In this document: one piece after another, positions 45,577 to 55,051 of the stretch | How the letters are laid out: each line of letters begins with the position of its first letter | How positions within the stretch are numbered: the stretch's first letter is position 1 | Assembly (NCBI GenBank): GCA_937862885.1 | Contig: CALMEE010000064.1 | Coordinates: forward strand, 62,001-126,000 | Direction of reading: 5' to 3' | DNA from: an uncultured Planctomycetaceae bacterium | Lineage (GTDB): Bacteria; Planctomycetota; Planctomycetia; Pirellulales; Pirellulaceae | DNA: 64,000 nucleotides | Notes under the pieces: generated by a model | Database searches by the model: none | What the model saw: the letters and a program-made list of their open reading frames with translations, nothing else | Told to the model about the DNA's origin: nothing | Made by a program: the position numbers and the translations under genes

Positions 45577-46546
45577 CGTCTTAAATGCACTGCGGCAAAG
45601 GGCTACACGCACGCACAAGCGGATTATCTTTCCAGAGCATGGCGATCCACGTGTGATCGAGGCGGTCAATATTTTCCAACAAGCTCGTTTCGGCGATGCC
45701 GTGTTGTTGGCTAAGCCACAAGGCGTTCGCCTGCACGAAGATGTCTTGATTTTGGATCGCACCGATCCCGACTTGTTGGATGCTTGTATCGGGCAACTCG
45801 TCCTCAATCGACAACATAAGGGTATGGACAAGGACCGGGCACGAGAGGCCATCACGGACCCTCTTCTATTTTCCGCATTGCTGGTGAAGATCGGAGTCGT
45901 GGATGGCATGGTGGCCGGAAGCATGGCGACAACCGCCAGCGTGATTCGCGCGGGCTTATATGGCGTTGGAAAAGCAACAGGGCGAAGTCTAGTTTCCAGT
46001 TTTTTTCTGATGCAATTGGCCAATCGAGGACTTACCTTCGCCGACTGCGGCGTCGTCCCTGATCCTTCCGCGCAGGAGTTAGCGGAAATCGCGATTGAAT
46101 CCGCGCGAAGTCATCAAATTCTTACCGGCGAGGTGCCCAAAGTGGCCTTATTATCGTTCTCTACTAAGGGAAGTGCCGAGCACCCGCGTATCGACAAGGT
46201 GCGCAAAGCCTTCGAGTTCATTTGCCAAGCGGAGCCGAATCTGGATGTCGATGGAGAGTTGCAATTTGACGCCGCGTTTGTTCCCGAGGTCGCCAAACAA
46301 AAGGCCCCCGACTCAAAAGTTGCTGGCCGCGCCAATGTATTCATCTTTCCTGACCTGGACTCAGGCAACATCGCCTATAAAATCACCGAGAGACTGGCGG
46401 GAGCGGTTGCCCTCGGTCCATTGATTCAGGGGCTCGCGAAGCCCTGCATGGATCTATCCCGTGGGTGCAAGTCATCGGATATTGTCGATGTGGCTGTGAT
46501 TGCCGTAATAATGGCTGCCGAACAACCTGACATGCGGTTAGTGTGA
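45569..46546 (+). CDS. pta: Phosphate acetyltransferase (phosphotransacetylase)
   Basis: Interconverts acetyl-CoA and acetyl phosphate. 325 residues, the short type without a DRTGG/BioD-like N-terminal part. Family blocks: [80 protein letters not shown] and the C-terminal [20 protein letters not shown]. The ATG at 45569 has AAGGA about 7 bases upstream and overlaps the previous stop. The closest alternative is a phosphate butyryltransferase, which shares the fold. No acetate kinase gene is beside it. Confidence 0.88.
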   Translation: MSNVLNALRQRATRTHKRIIFPEHGDPRVIEAVNIFQQARFGDAVLLAKPQGVRLHEDVLILDRTDPDLLDACIGQLVLNRQHKGMDKDRAREAITDPLLFSALLVKIGVVDGMVAGSMATTASVIRAGLYGVGKATGRSLVSSFFLMQLANRGLTFADCGVVPDPSAQELAEIAIESARSHQILTGEVPKVALLSFSTKGSAEHPRIDKVRKAFEFICQAEPNLDVDGELQFDAAFVPEVAKQKAPDSKVAGRANVFIFPDLDSGNIAYKITERLAGAVALGPLIQGLAKPCMDLSRGCKSSDIVDVAVIAVIMAAEQPDMRLV

Positions 46547-46607
46547 ATATCGACCCGCTATCGAATATCGATTCACGGTCATGACAATTTTGATTTAACG
46601 CGCAACG

Positions 46608-47363
46608 TTGAAAATTCGTTTACTCACTTACAATATCCATAAAGCGATTGGCGGAATCGATCGGAAATATCGACCGCAACGAATTATTGACACCGTCAAC
46701 CACTACGCAGCCGACATCGTGTTGTTGCAGGAGGTGGACGACGCCGTGCCTCGTTCCAGTTATCATCGCCAAGTCGACTTCTTAGGTGCTGAGCTTGGCT
46801 ATAAGTATCGTGTTTATCAGCAAAACGTAAAAGTTCGTCGCGGGGGATACGGCAACGCAATCCTCAGCCATTTCCCAATGGACGAAATTACCGATATTGA
46901 TCTGACGATCCCTCCCAAGAAACGCCGTCGCGCTTTGGTGGCAAGACTTCATTTACGGGCAGCTGGACATACGCGCACGTTGGTTATCGCCAACATTCAT
47001 TTGGGTCTGGCAGGTTTCGAACGGAACATGCAGGCCAAGCGGTTGCTGAACCACCCTTCCTTGGCTCAACTGCGCGCGGCGACGCCGACAATAGTTGCAG
47101 GAGACTTCAACGATGTTTGGGGATCGCTTGGAAAAAAGATTTTTGAACCAGCAGCGTTCAAAACGATCGGAGAATACAAATCGTTCCCCGCCGTCTATCC
47201 CGTCCGCGCCCTCGACCATGTATTCTTTCGCGGCGAACTCAAATTCTGTACCGCATTCAGCGGTCGCACGAAGATCGCACACGAAGCGTCCGACCATTTA
47301 CCAATTATCGCCGAGTTCGAAGTATTGGCCGAGCACGAAAGCTCCAGCAACGAACAAGGTTGA
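46608..47363 (+). CDS. Endonuclease/exonuclease/phosphatase (EEP) family protein
   Basis: A 251-residue metal-dependent phosphoesterase. Motif residues of the DNase I-like fold are visible: Asn9 (TYNIHKAIGG), Glu42 (LLQEVDD), His131 (NIHLGL), Asp166 and Asn168 (VAGDFNDVWG), Asp203 (ALDHVF), Asp229 and His230 (ASDHLPI). All catalytic positions are kept, so it should be active; DNA, RNA, lipid or small phosphate substrates are all possible. No signal peptide is seen. The start is TTG. Confidence 0.87.
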   Translation: MKIRLLTYNIHKAIGGIDRKYRPQRIIDTVNHYAADIVLLQEVDDAVPRSSYHRQVDFLGAELGYKYRVYQQNVKVRRGGYGNAILSHFPMDEITDIDLTIPPKKRRRALVARLHLRAAGHTRTLVIANIHLGLAGFERNMQAKRLLNHPSLAQLRAATPTIVAGDFNDVWGSLGKKIFEPAAFKTIGEYKSFPAVYPVRALDHVFFRGELKFCTAFSGRTKIAHEASDHLPIIAEFEVLAEHESSSNEQG

Positions 47364-48539
47364 TCGGTGGTTGTATGCTCGACGCCAAGCACAAACCAAC
47401 CCACAAGCTCGAAATGCCGCTTACAAGTCCTTCGACCAAATGGTTGCGTTCATGCCAATCCCTTACCAGAAATATCGGCTTTGCTATACCTTATGTTCGC
47501 ATTGCGGACAATTTGACCAATTCGGGAAAGCGGATCCTCCGCGCTAATTCGATGACCGCCCCCGGGTTATATTGCAGCCACTTCGCCCGTCTCGATTAGC
47601 ATTTTACGTTGCTGAACCGCGTCGGGCAGGTTTGACGCTATTGCATATCGGGCAGCTCATCGTTACGCATATCGTCGATCCGCTGTTCGAGCCGCTCTTC
47701 ATAGGTTCCCAAATCGCAGCCCACGAAAAACAGCGTGACAATCACCAGCAAACCTAATTGGAAGAGTCGAATCATAGTTGGCGGCACTCCTTCCGGGCAC
47801 CCATGAAAAAAGAGAATACGCAACGATCAAGAGAAAATATAATCCAGGCTCGAACTTCGATCATAATTGCAAACGGAAGCCATTTCTAGTGCTTGTCCAA
47901 AGCGAATATTTTGGATTGTGCGCTAATGTCGCATAAGCCTCGATCTCACCGTAACCGGCGACAAAATCATGACATGCATGACGCTTGCCCGTTTTGGACA
48001 AAGGCATGAAGTATGCAGGTCGGTGGCGCTGGCAAAGCCGCAGCCAAATGCAAATGTTCAAATAAAGATGAATACGTTGAGCAGGGCGTCAGACACGAAC
48101 CGATCGCCCTTCTCATCGTTGGCTCGGTAGAGTTTTTGCTTGTTTGAATTCACAAGAATGGAAAGACAAGCCAAAGAACAAACAGAATGCCTTCGCTGCT
48201 AGCACCTTTGGTTCAGGTGCATCTAGCCAAACTGCATGTCGACATCTGTACGCGTCGATAAGATCCGAATGTAGTTGTTCTCGTTAATTGATGAAGTCCC
48301 GAAAGTCGTTAACTCACTCCGCGCAATGGAATGTGCTTTTCGCCTGCGAAGGCAACGATCTGGGAGCGGAATCGAGAGAATGGTCTTCATGCGCTCCGAT
48401 GTAATTTGAATAAACGAGTGAACCGTGCGGTAGATCCGTGGAGAATAAACCGGTGGCTTAAATGCGGGTAGTGTATGGTGAACGCGCGGATGCTATGTAG
48501 AAGTCCGAGAATTATGAGGCGACGGCGGAGAAATAAGAC
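47364..48539. other. Long intergenic region containing one small lipoprotein gene
   Basis: About 1.2 kb. Apart from the lipoprotein at 47638-47775, frames here are short, overlap on both strands and have no family resemblance. No tRNA or terminator was recognised. Confidence 0.4.
47638..47775 (-). CDS. Small predicted lipoprotein (45 residues)
   Basis: The product starts MIRLFQLGLLVIVTLFFVGC, a signal peptide with a lipobox (FVGC, Cys20). A 25-residue charged tail, DLGTYEERLEQRIDDMRNDE and LPDMQ, follows. The mature lipoprotein would be a short acidic helix. AAGGAG lies about 11 bases ahead of the ATG at 47775; the frame extends to 47823 but without such a site. Similar tiny lipoproteins with a TYEERL-type tail are familiar from planctomycetes, but function is unknown. 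Confidence 0.7.
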   Translation of the reverse strand: MIRLFQLGLLVIVTLFFVGCDLGTYEERLEQRIDDMRNDELPDMQ

Positions 48540-49961
48540 GTGGAAGTGGTTTTGGTATCGTTGGCGGTAGCTACGGCGATCTGGGGACTGTTCTTGCTTC
48601 GACATACGAGCATTGTTTTGCAATGTTTCGTTGTGATCGTGGCGGGATCGGTGTTCGGCCACTCGTTTTTCAACGTGTCACTTGGACCAATTCCGATCAC
48701 CTCCGATCGAATATTGTTGTTGATGGTTCTGGTGCAGCTCTTTTTGTTTGGTTGGGTGCATGGACAAACGATTCGGCCGCGACTGTGTCGCGTCGACATC
48801 TTGGTTTTTATCCTATTTGTGCTTTTGACAACAAGCACCTTTATCAACGATTTCAAGTACAAAGATAATTTGCCGCTGGGTCGTTTGCTATTCTTCAATT
48901 GGATGCCGATGGCGCTTTACTTGGCGATGAGGCATTGCAAGATATCCACTGGCGATTTGAAGTTGATTTACGCAGGCTTGGCTCTATTTGGAGTGTATCT
49001 TGCGCTTACGGCAATTGCCGAAGTCCGCGAGTACACCAGCCTGGTTTTTCCGCGCTACATCATGTCACCTGACGAACCAGAATTTTTGGGACGGGCGCGC
49101 GGGCCATTTTTGAATCCCATTAGCTGTGGAATTTTTCAATCCGTTGCCTTAGCCGGATTACTAATGCTTTGGCCGTACTCAAAACGGTTCGGCAAGTGCA
49201 TCATTTTGGGCGTGGCCTGCCTCCTTGCAGTGGGCGTGCTATTGACGTTAACCCGCAGTGTTTGGCTGAGCGCCGCCGTAGGTATTGGGGTCGTGGTGTG
49301 GATTCCCTTGGAAACAAAATATAAGGCCGTCTTGGCGGTGGTTGTGCTAGGGATCGGCACGTTCAGTGTCTTCTTTCTCAAGGAAAGCATGGAAAGTTTC
49401 AAACGTGACAAACACGTTACGGCCTATGAGATGTCGCAGTCGGCTAAACTACGTCCAATGTTAGGAGTTGTCGCGTACCGCATGTTCCAAGATCGACCCC
49501 TGTTTGGTGCTGGCTTTGGACAATACACAAAATATAAGACTCCGTATCATTTTCAGGATGAGGGTGGGATGCCGCTTCGTTCAGTGCTGCCGTATATGCA
49601 GCACAACGTTTATTTGAGCTACCTTACCGAAACCGGTTTGATCGGCTTGGTAACGCTCCTGAGTGTGTTAGCAGGATTTTCGTTGCATGGCTGGAAGCTT
49701 TGGCGGGCGGCGAACCAGTCGCTGTGGGCGCGACAGGCGGGCCTGCTAGTCTGGGTAGTTATCGCGAACTATACGATCAACGGAATGCTGCACGACACAT
49801 CTATCGCGCCCATGCTGAATATGCTCTTGTTCTTTAGCGGCGGCCTAGCCGTTCAGTTATCCCAACAGACAGAAAGGGCAACTGAGGAGTTGTTGCACAA
49901 AAATGCGGATTTGTCGGTGGCCAAGGAGGGCGTTGTGCCAGCGATACGAGCCGTAGCCTGA
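48540..49961 (+). CDS. O-antigen ligase/polymerase-like membrane protein
   Basis: 473 residues with about eleven membrane helices. The Wzy_C-type signature region is present: LTLTRSVWLSAAVGIGVVVW, then a large loop with RMFQDRPLFGAGFGQYTKYK and MQHNVYLSYLTETGLIGLV, including the conserved His in the loop. Such proteins ligate or polymerise polysaccharides on the periplasmic side. GTG start with GGAG about 9 bases upstream. No glycosyltransferase gene is adjacent, so it is an orphan in this window. Confidence 0.85.
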   Translation: MEVVLVSLAVATAIWGLFLLRHTSIVLQCFVVIVAGSVFGHSFFNVSLGPIPITSDRILLLMVLVQLFLFGWVHGQTIRPRLCRVDILVFILFVLLTTSTFINDFKYKDNLPLGRLLFFNWMPMALYLAMRHCKISTGDLKLIYAGLALFGVYLALTAIAEVREYTSLVFPRYIMSPDEPEFLGRARGPFLNPISCGIFQSVALAGLLMLWPYSKRFGKCIILGVACLLAVGVLLTLTRSVWLSAAVGIGVVVWIPLETKYKAVLAVVVLGIGTFSVFFLKESMESFKRDKHVTAYEMSQSAKLRPMLGVVAYRMFQDRPLFGAGFGQYTKYKTPYHFQDEGGMPLRSVLPYMQHNVYLSYLTETGLIGLVTLLSVLAGFSLHGWKLWRAANQSLWARQAGLLVWVVIANYTINGMLHDTSIAPMLNMLLFFSGGLAVQLSQQTERATEELLHKNADLSVAKEGVVPAIRAVA

Positions 49962-50004
49962 AGACGGCTGTTGCTTTGCTCGCAGAGGTCTTGTCGCGCA
50001 TGGT

Positions 50005-51171
50005 TTAGCGCGACCGCTCTTGGATCTGCACATACAGTGTTTTGTATTCGCCGCGACGAAAGACTTCGACAGGAACTTCCGCACCTATCGCCGTCATGCT
50101 CACTGTGTTTACCAAATGCGAGTCGTTTTCGATCCGCTTGCCGTTAAAACGCATGATCACGTCGCCAGTCAAAATCTGGGCTTTTTCGGCCGGAGTGTTC
50201 GTGTTGACTTTTAGCACATGGGCACCATAAATGGTGTTCAATCCCAACGATTTGGCGGTATCATGGTTGTAGTTTGGATTGAGGGAAACACCCAGAAATC
50301 CGCGGCGCACGTAGCCGTAGTCCACCAAATCTTCAACGATACGTCGGACCATATTTGCCGGGATCGTGAATCCAATTCCGTCACTTCCACCAGAGTTGCT
50401 GGCGATGGCCGTGTTAATTCCAATCACTTCGCCACGCAAATTGAATAATGGCCCTCCACTATTGCCTGGATTGATGGATGCATCAGTCTGAATAAAATCC
50501 TGGAAGACAACTCCTTCTGAACCCAAATCAAGGTCCCGTCGACCTTGGGCACTTACGATTCCAAAGCTGACGGAATGGTTGAGGCCAAAGGGACTACCAA
50601 TGGCCACGACAAAATCTCCTAACTCGACTTCGTCGCTGTTGGCAAACTTGGCGACCTCGACCTGTTCTTCATCGATAAATAGAATCGCCAAATCGGAGCC
50701 TTGATCCATGCGAATTTCGTTCGGGTAGAAGAACCGGCCATCCTTGAGTTGAATGCGCACTTCAAATGACGCTGTGCGATCTCGGCGGCGATCCACGAAT
50801 TTGCCGGAACTCAACGAGACAGTGCTCTGGCTCAGCTCCGAATCCGCGATAACATGGCGATTGGTAATTACGAAATGTCGCCCGCGGTATTCGAAGATTG
50901 CACCGGCTCCAGCCTCTTCGATTGAAACCAACTGGCGATCGCTGGAATTGCGTTCTTCGCGAAATGCCTTGATATGGACAACCGTGGGCTCCACGACGCG
51001 TACGACTTTTTTGAGCAGCCCATAATGCTGGTTCAACAAATCAGCCTCGGAACGCAATTCCTCATAAAGGACATCGCGATTCATGGGCTGCGCGGCGACC
51101 GAAGTCGTCGAAGCGACAACGGCCAGCAAAACCACTAGTGGCAATAACGATTTGAAAGCGTCGTTTAACAT
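50005..51171 (-). CDS. HtrA-like periplasmic serine protease with one PDZ domain
   Basis: 388 residues with a signal peptide (SLLPLVVLLAVVASTTSVAA). Catalytic His106 (TNRHVI), Asp160 (QGSDLAILFI) and Ser238 (NPGNSGGP) are present. A 30-residue insertion rich in Arg/Ser lies between His and Asp strands. A single PDZ domain (GVSLNPNYNHDTAKSLGLNT) ends the protein, as in DegS. It differs from the two-PDZ protein at 33897, so the two probably have distinct jobs. A TTG frame extends to 51246; the ATG at 51171 directly precedes the signal peptide. Confidence 0.9.
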   Translation of the reverse strand: MLNDAFKSLLPLVVLLAVVASTTSVAAQPMNRDVLYEELRSEADLLNQHYGLLKKVVRVVEPTVVHIKAFREERNSSDRQLVSIEEAGAGAIFEYRGRHFVITNRHVIADSELSQSTVSLSSGKFVDRRRDRTASFEVRIQLKDGRFFYPNEIRMDQGSDLAILFIDEEQVEVAKFANSDEVELGDFVVAIGSPFGLNHSVSFGIVSAQGRRDLDLGSEGVVFQDFIQTDASINPGNSGGPLFNLRGEVIGINTAIASNSGGSDGIGFTIPANMVRRIVEDLVDYGYVRRGFLGVSLNPNYNHDTAKSLGLNTIYGAHVLKVNTNTPAEKAQILTGDVIMRFNGKRIENDSHLVNTVSMTAIGAEVPVEVFRRGEYKTLYVQIQERSR

Positions 51172-51332
51172 AGGTCGTCGCGGCAATATCTTTGGAATCG
51201 GTTGGAACCAACGATTAAGTTGTTTAACGTAGCAATTCCATCGCAAGTCACGAGTCGACGATCCAGCGCCCTCGAAGATAAACGTAATAAGTATTATAGT
51301 CGCTAGGCGACTTGTTTGAACCCTTTTTAGTT

Positions 51333-51746
51333 TCAGGAAATGTTCAAATCATTAATTCGGAGGTCTTCAAACGAACTCTCCGTAATGGGAAGTCCACCTT
51401 GTTGTTCAGACAACCGCTGACACTGAATACAATAAGGAGCATACGGCAATGCCTCCAGCCTCGCCAGCGGAATATTGGTATCGCACCCCTGGCAGTTGCC
51501 GTAGGTACCCGACTCGTGTCGCTCTAACGCAACTTCGATCTGCATCAACTCACGCGATGCCAATTCAGCCAATTGAGAACTAATTTCATCGTGTGAGGAA
51601 TCGAGGGCGTAATCGGCTACATCGCCCGAGGATTCATGCTGAATCTCGCGCAACAGACTGGTATCGCCGTCCAATGCCATGCGTAACGCTTTCCGCCGAG
51701 TTGCCAATACCGCTTTCAGCTTCTTCAAAGAGTCTTTTCGCGCCAT
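51333..51746 (-). CDS. DksA/TraR family zinc-finger protein
   Basis: 137 residues. N-terminal helices (LKKLKAVLATRRKALRMAL) and a C4 zinc finger with CQGC and CIQC 17 residues apart near the C-terminus. Family members bind RNA polymerase through the secondary channel and modulate initiation. The DxxDxA-type tip at the coiled-coil hairpin is not clear (SGDVADYALDSSHDE), so the effect on polymerase is uncertain. It lies 160 bases upstream of the HtrA gene. Confidence 0.87.
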   Translation of the reverse strand: MARKDSLKKLKAVLATRRKALRMALDGDTSLLREIQHESSGDVADYALDSSHDEISSQLAELASRELMQIEVALERHESGTYGNCQGCDTNIPLARLEALPYAPYCIQCQRLSEQQGGLPITESSFEDLRINDLNIS

Positions 51747-52306
51747 GTTGCTATTCTTTTTTGCACGTCTTGTTCTGTTCCACTTTTTTGCTCCCGCCTT
51801 CAGACAGATAACATGAGAAGGCGAGCCCGACCATTGGTTATCCTCTGGGTGAGCATTGAACTATAGTACGCAAACCGGCAATAGCATTACGCAAAAATGA
51901 ATAAATGTGTTTTTTGTTAAACTCTCGCCAGTCAGTGAAAACAGAAAAAAGCTCGAATTGATGTGGGATCGCGCACAGAGAATACGCCGCGCCTGCGGAC
52001 CGATATCGTTGACACTTGGTTTCTGGCTCCAAAATCAGCCCAGGCCGATTTTGCAGGAATTTCCGATTCGGCGGTTTGCGTAAACTGCGTGTTCAAAAAT
52101 TTATACGTCGTTGCCAATTCCATTCACGTGTCGGCCTAAGGGAAAGCTATCAGTTAAGGTGGAAAACGCGAGTGGACGCTGCGGCTTACCCAGTGAATGC
52201 CAAATCGTTTGCGAGAGTGGCGATTCATGGCTTCCATAGCTGGCGCCTCCACTTCGTATCCTTCTCCCAACTCCCTAACAATACAATGGTATCTACCAGG
52301 TCCAGC
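51747..52306. other. Intergenic region, possible 5' extension of the next gene
   Basis: About 560 bases. The frame of the downstream gene is open back to 52016 but that stretch is Arg/Phe-rich and unlike the rest of the protein. I see no ribosome-binding site there, nor any RNA gene. Confidence 0.4.
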
Positions 52307-54868
52307 ATGATGTCATTAGGTAACAGCTTGCCAAGTCTTTGTCACTCACCCATGGTATTTCGATGGTTAGATCAATCTGGCTGTCAAATCCAATCGGATG
52401 TGCAGGTGTCTGGCCGCAAAATTGTTCTCAGCGGTGAGCCAAATGGTTCGCCAGCATACATCGAGCGAACCTCGACGGGCGCGATCCTGTATCGAGGCGA
52501 ATCCAATTTGAAGCTGAATGGCAGATCGTTTGAGCAAGCCTGGTTGCGAGTCGGCGATACCTTGGAACTCAATGGGCGAGTGTTGCAGCTAGTTTCTTTA
52601 GACGATTCTGAGACCAGTGCCAATCAGGAACCCCCAGCTCAATCTCCAAACGAAGCTCACGAAATCAAAGAAGGTTCCCAGGTCTCGGTTCCATCAATTG
52701 ATCATGAAACGCGAAAAATTGCTCGCAGCCGTATCAAGAATGCGTTGGCGACGATTCGAGAACAACGGCGAACTCAAGAGTCACTTGAGCAGAAACTTCA
52801 ACAGTTTGAAAAGCAACAAAGTACGATCGAACAGTTCGAAAAGAAAATTGACGAACTTCAAGGCCAGATCGATTTCTTAAGAAATGAACTCTCCGTACGA
52901 GACGAATTGATCGAAACGCATAAGAAATTCGCTGTGCAACCCGCCGCGGAACATTTTCCCATTACGGTTCCCGACTCGGATTTCGATCAAGGGATTGAAA
53001 ACAACGAAGCAACATTCGCCGAGGAGCGTGTTGAGGATACCCCGCAATTTTCGACACCAAAATTCAAGCCCATCAACACGTTTGATGATGAGATGCCCGA
53101 AGCGGACGATGCCCAGAGTCGTCAGCAATCGCCGATGACTTCTGCCGCGAACGCAGGTGGCCAAGAGGTTGCTGAATTCGACGTTGACGATCAATTGACG
53201 ACCGGCTTCGGAACGTTGCCGACCTCGTCCAATTCGGCTCAACAATCCCAGCCAGCAGATCTATCATACGAATGGGGTGCCCAAGGAGATACTTGGTCCA
53301 CCTCGCCGTCAGAAATGTGGCGCGAGGAAGGAACGTCATGCTCTGAATCAGCGACGATTCGCAATGAATCTACGCCAACTGAACATTCTACGCCTACTGA
53401 ACATGGAGACCGTGAGGGAGACGAACCAGAGAACGAATTGATCGAGAAACTCTGCTCGGCATTAGATTGGGCCTACAACAAGCCAGAACAAACTGGTTCA
53501 ACCGATATTGAAGCCAGCGAATGCAATGAGGAAGACGAAGAAGCGACGCATCCAATGTTTCAGCAAACGGAGCTTGATTCCTTAGCAGAACCTGATCAAG
53601 CCGAAGAAATGCGTACGGCGGAAGAAACAATGGAAAATTCTGAAGAGCTTTGGTCTCTCGCTCAAGAATGGATTTCCCGTCTCGAATCGGACACGATTCA
53701 ACCGCAAGATTCGTTTGGAACCCACGCGGCGGAACAATCGATTGATGAACAATCGTCTTGGAACAACCCACAGCCATACGACCCACAGCCACAATTCCCG
53801 CAAACGCATGGCGAAGATCCTGACGTCACGCAAGGAACGTTCGTGGACGATTTGACTTCGATGCCATCAAGCAGCCAGCTCGAGCGATCGGCCAGCGAAT
53901 CGACTTGGCTAGACTCGGAGAAGTCCCCCGATGTAGTCTCTCAACTGGAGCGATTGAATTCGTTGAGAATGAACTCGAGGCGGGAAGAGACATCGGTTCA
54001 GCCGGATTTCGTTCACTCATTCTCGGATAGTGAGCAAGCGTTGCTAAGTTCCGTGGAGTCTGAGGAACACTATGCCCAGGAGTCCCTCGAACCAGCCCTG
54101 GAACCACTGACGGCAATTAGCGATAGTTCAACGGATTCAAATAGCTCTGAGCAAAGCGTTCAAGACTACATGAATCAACTGTTGAATCGCATAAGAACAG
54201 GCTCTTCGGAAATTGAAAAGCCACTACCGGTTGAACCTAAACCCGTCGCGAAATCCGTTGAAAAACCCAAAGCGGTCACGTCCGAGCCCACGCCCGCCAA
54301 GCATTTGATCCCACTGAAGCCAGAGGAGTTTTTGCCGAAGCAGATGGCTCCGGAAAAATCGGGCGTGTTGGAGAACTTGCGCCAAGTTGCCAACCATTCA
54401 ACACGCATGGCGGTGCACCTAAGTGCCAAGAAGAAGACACGCGACTTGGCTATGGTTTATCTGGCTGCTGCAGGTGTTTTATTTGGACTCGGCATTCTAG
54501 CTTTTGCCCAAACGAGCAGATTATTCGACACGATGTTCTTGGGCGGGTTCTTAGGTGTCGCAAGTTCGATGTTCTGTGTCTATCGATTTATGCTCGCTCG
54601 TGGACTCGTAACACCAAAATTCCCGAAACCGGATAAAAGACAATTTGCCGATGCTTGTGAGGTGGAGGCCAAGTTTGAAAATCCGGCGACCCCGGAAGTG
54701 CGGGAAACCGTGGGCTATGAGTTGAACGCCAAGCAGGCTTCGACACCTCCCGCACCAGGGCACGTTTTACCGCAGGAAGGCAATGAGACGACGTCGACCA
54801 GCGTAGAACAGCCGACTCCAGAAGAGATCGTCCAGAGAATCTTGAACAAACAATCGTTGCGACAATGA
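52307..54868 (+). CDS. FHA-like, coiled-coil membrane protein
   Basis: 853 residues. Residues 18-98 form a beta-sandwich resembling an FHA domain (GCQIQSDVQVSGRKIVLSGE, LNGRSFEQAWLRVGDTLELN), though without a clear phospho-Thr binding set. A coiled coil follows at 140-210 (EKLQQFEKQQ-type heptads). About 450 residues are acidic, Gln/Ser/Thr-rich and disordered. Two membrane segments lie near 713-765 (VYLAAAGVLFGLGILAF, FLGGFLGVASSMFCVYRFML), then a soluble tail. It looks like a membrane-tethered scaffold. I chose the ATG at 52307 (AGG 7 bases before); 52286 is an alternative. No named family is known to me. Confidence 0.75.
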   Translation: MMSLGNSLPSLCHSPMVFRWLDQSGCQIQSDVQVSGRKIVLSGEPNGSPAYIERTSTGAILYRGESNLKLNGRSFEQAWLRVGDTLELNGRVLQLVSLDDSETSANQEPPAQSPNEAHEIKEGSQVSVPSIDHETRKIARSRIKNALATIREQRRTQESLEQKLQQFEKQQSTIEQFEKKIDELQGQIDFLRNELSVRDELIETHKKFAVQPAAEHFPITVPDSDFDQGIENNEATFAEERVEDTPQFSTPKFKPINTFDDEMPEADDAQSRQQSPMTSAANAGGQEVAEFDVDDQLTTGFGTLPTSSNSAQQSQPADLSYEWGAQGDTWSTSPSEMWREEGTSCSESATIRNESTPTEHSTPTEHGDREGDEPENELIEKLCSALDWAYNKPEQTGSTDIEASECNEEDEEATHPMFQQTELDSLAEPDQAEEMRTAEETMENSEELWSLAQEWISRLESDTIQPQDSFGTHAAEQSIDEQSSWNNPQPYDPQPQFPQTHGEDPDVTQGTFVDDLTSMPSSSQLERSASESTWLDSEKSPDVVSQLERLNSLRMNSRREETSVQPDFVHSFSDSEQALLSSVESEEHYAQESLEPALEPLTAISDSSTDSNSSEQSVQDYMNQLLNRIRTGSSEIEKPLPVEPKPVAKSVEKPKAVTSEPTPAKHLIPLKPEEFLPKQMAPEKSGVLENLRQVANHSTRMAVHLSAKKKTRDLAMVYLAAAGVLFGLGILAFAQTSRLFDTMFLGGFLGVASSMFCVYRFMLARGLVTPKFPKPDKRQFADACEVEAKFENPATPEVRETVGYELNAKQASTPPAPGHVLPQEGNETTSTSVEQPTPEEIVQRILNKQSLRQ

Positions 54869-55051
54869 ACGTCGTAGCGTGGTCAACAAGTCCATGGTTT
54901 CATGGACACATCGGGAAATCGCATGTCAATTGGTCGACATGGAGATGACATTCGCTCCTCAGAACACTCGCGTCGGCAATCGCCGAACAGATTCGACTAC
55001 AAATCCAGACAGCTTACCCTTCGCTGACGCTGGACGTCCCATAGACGATCG

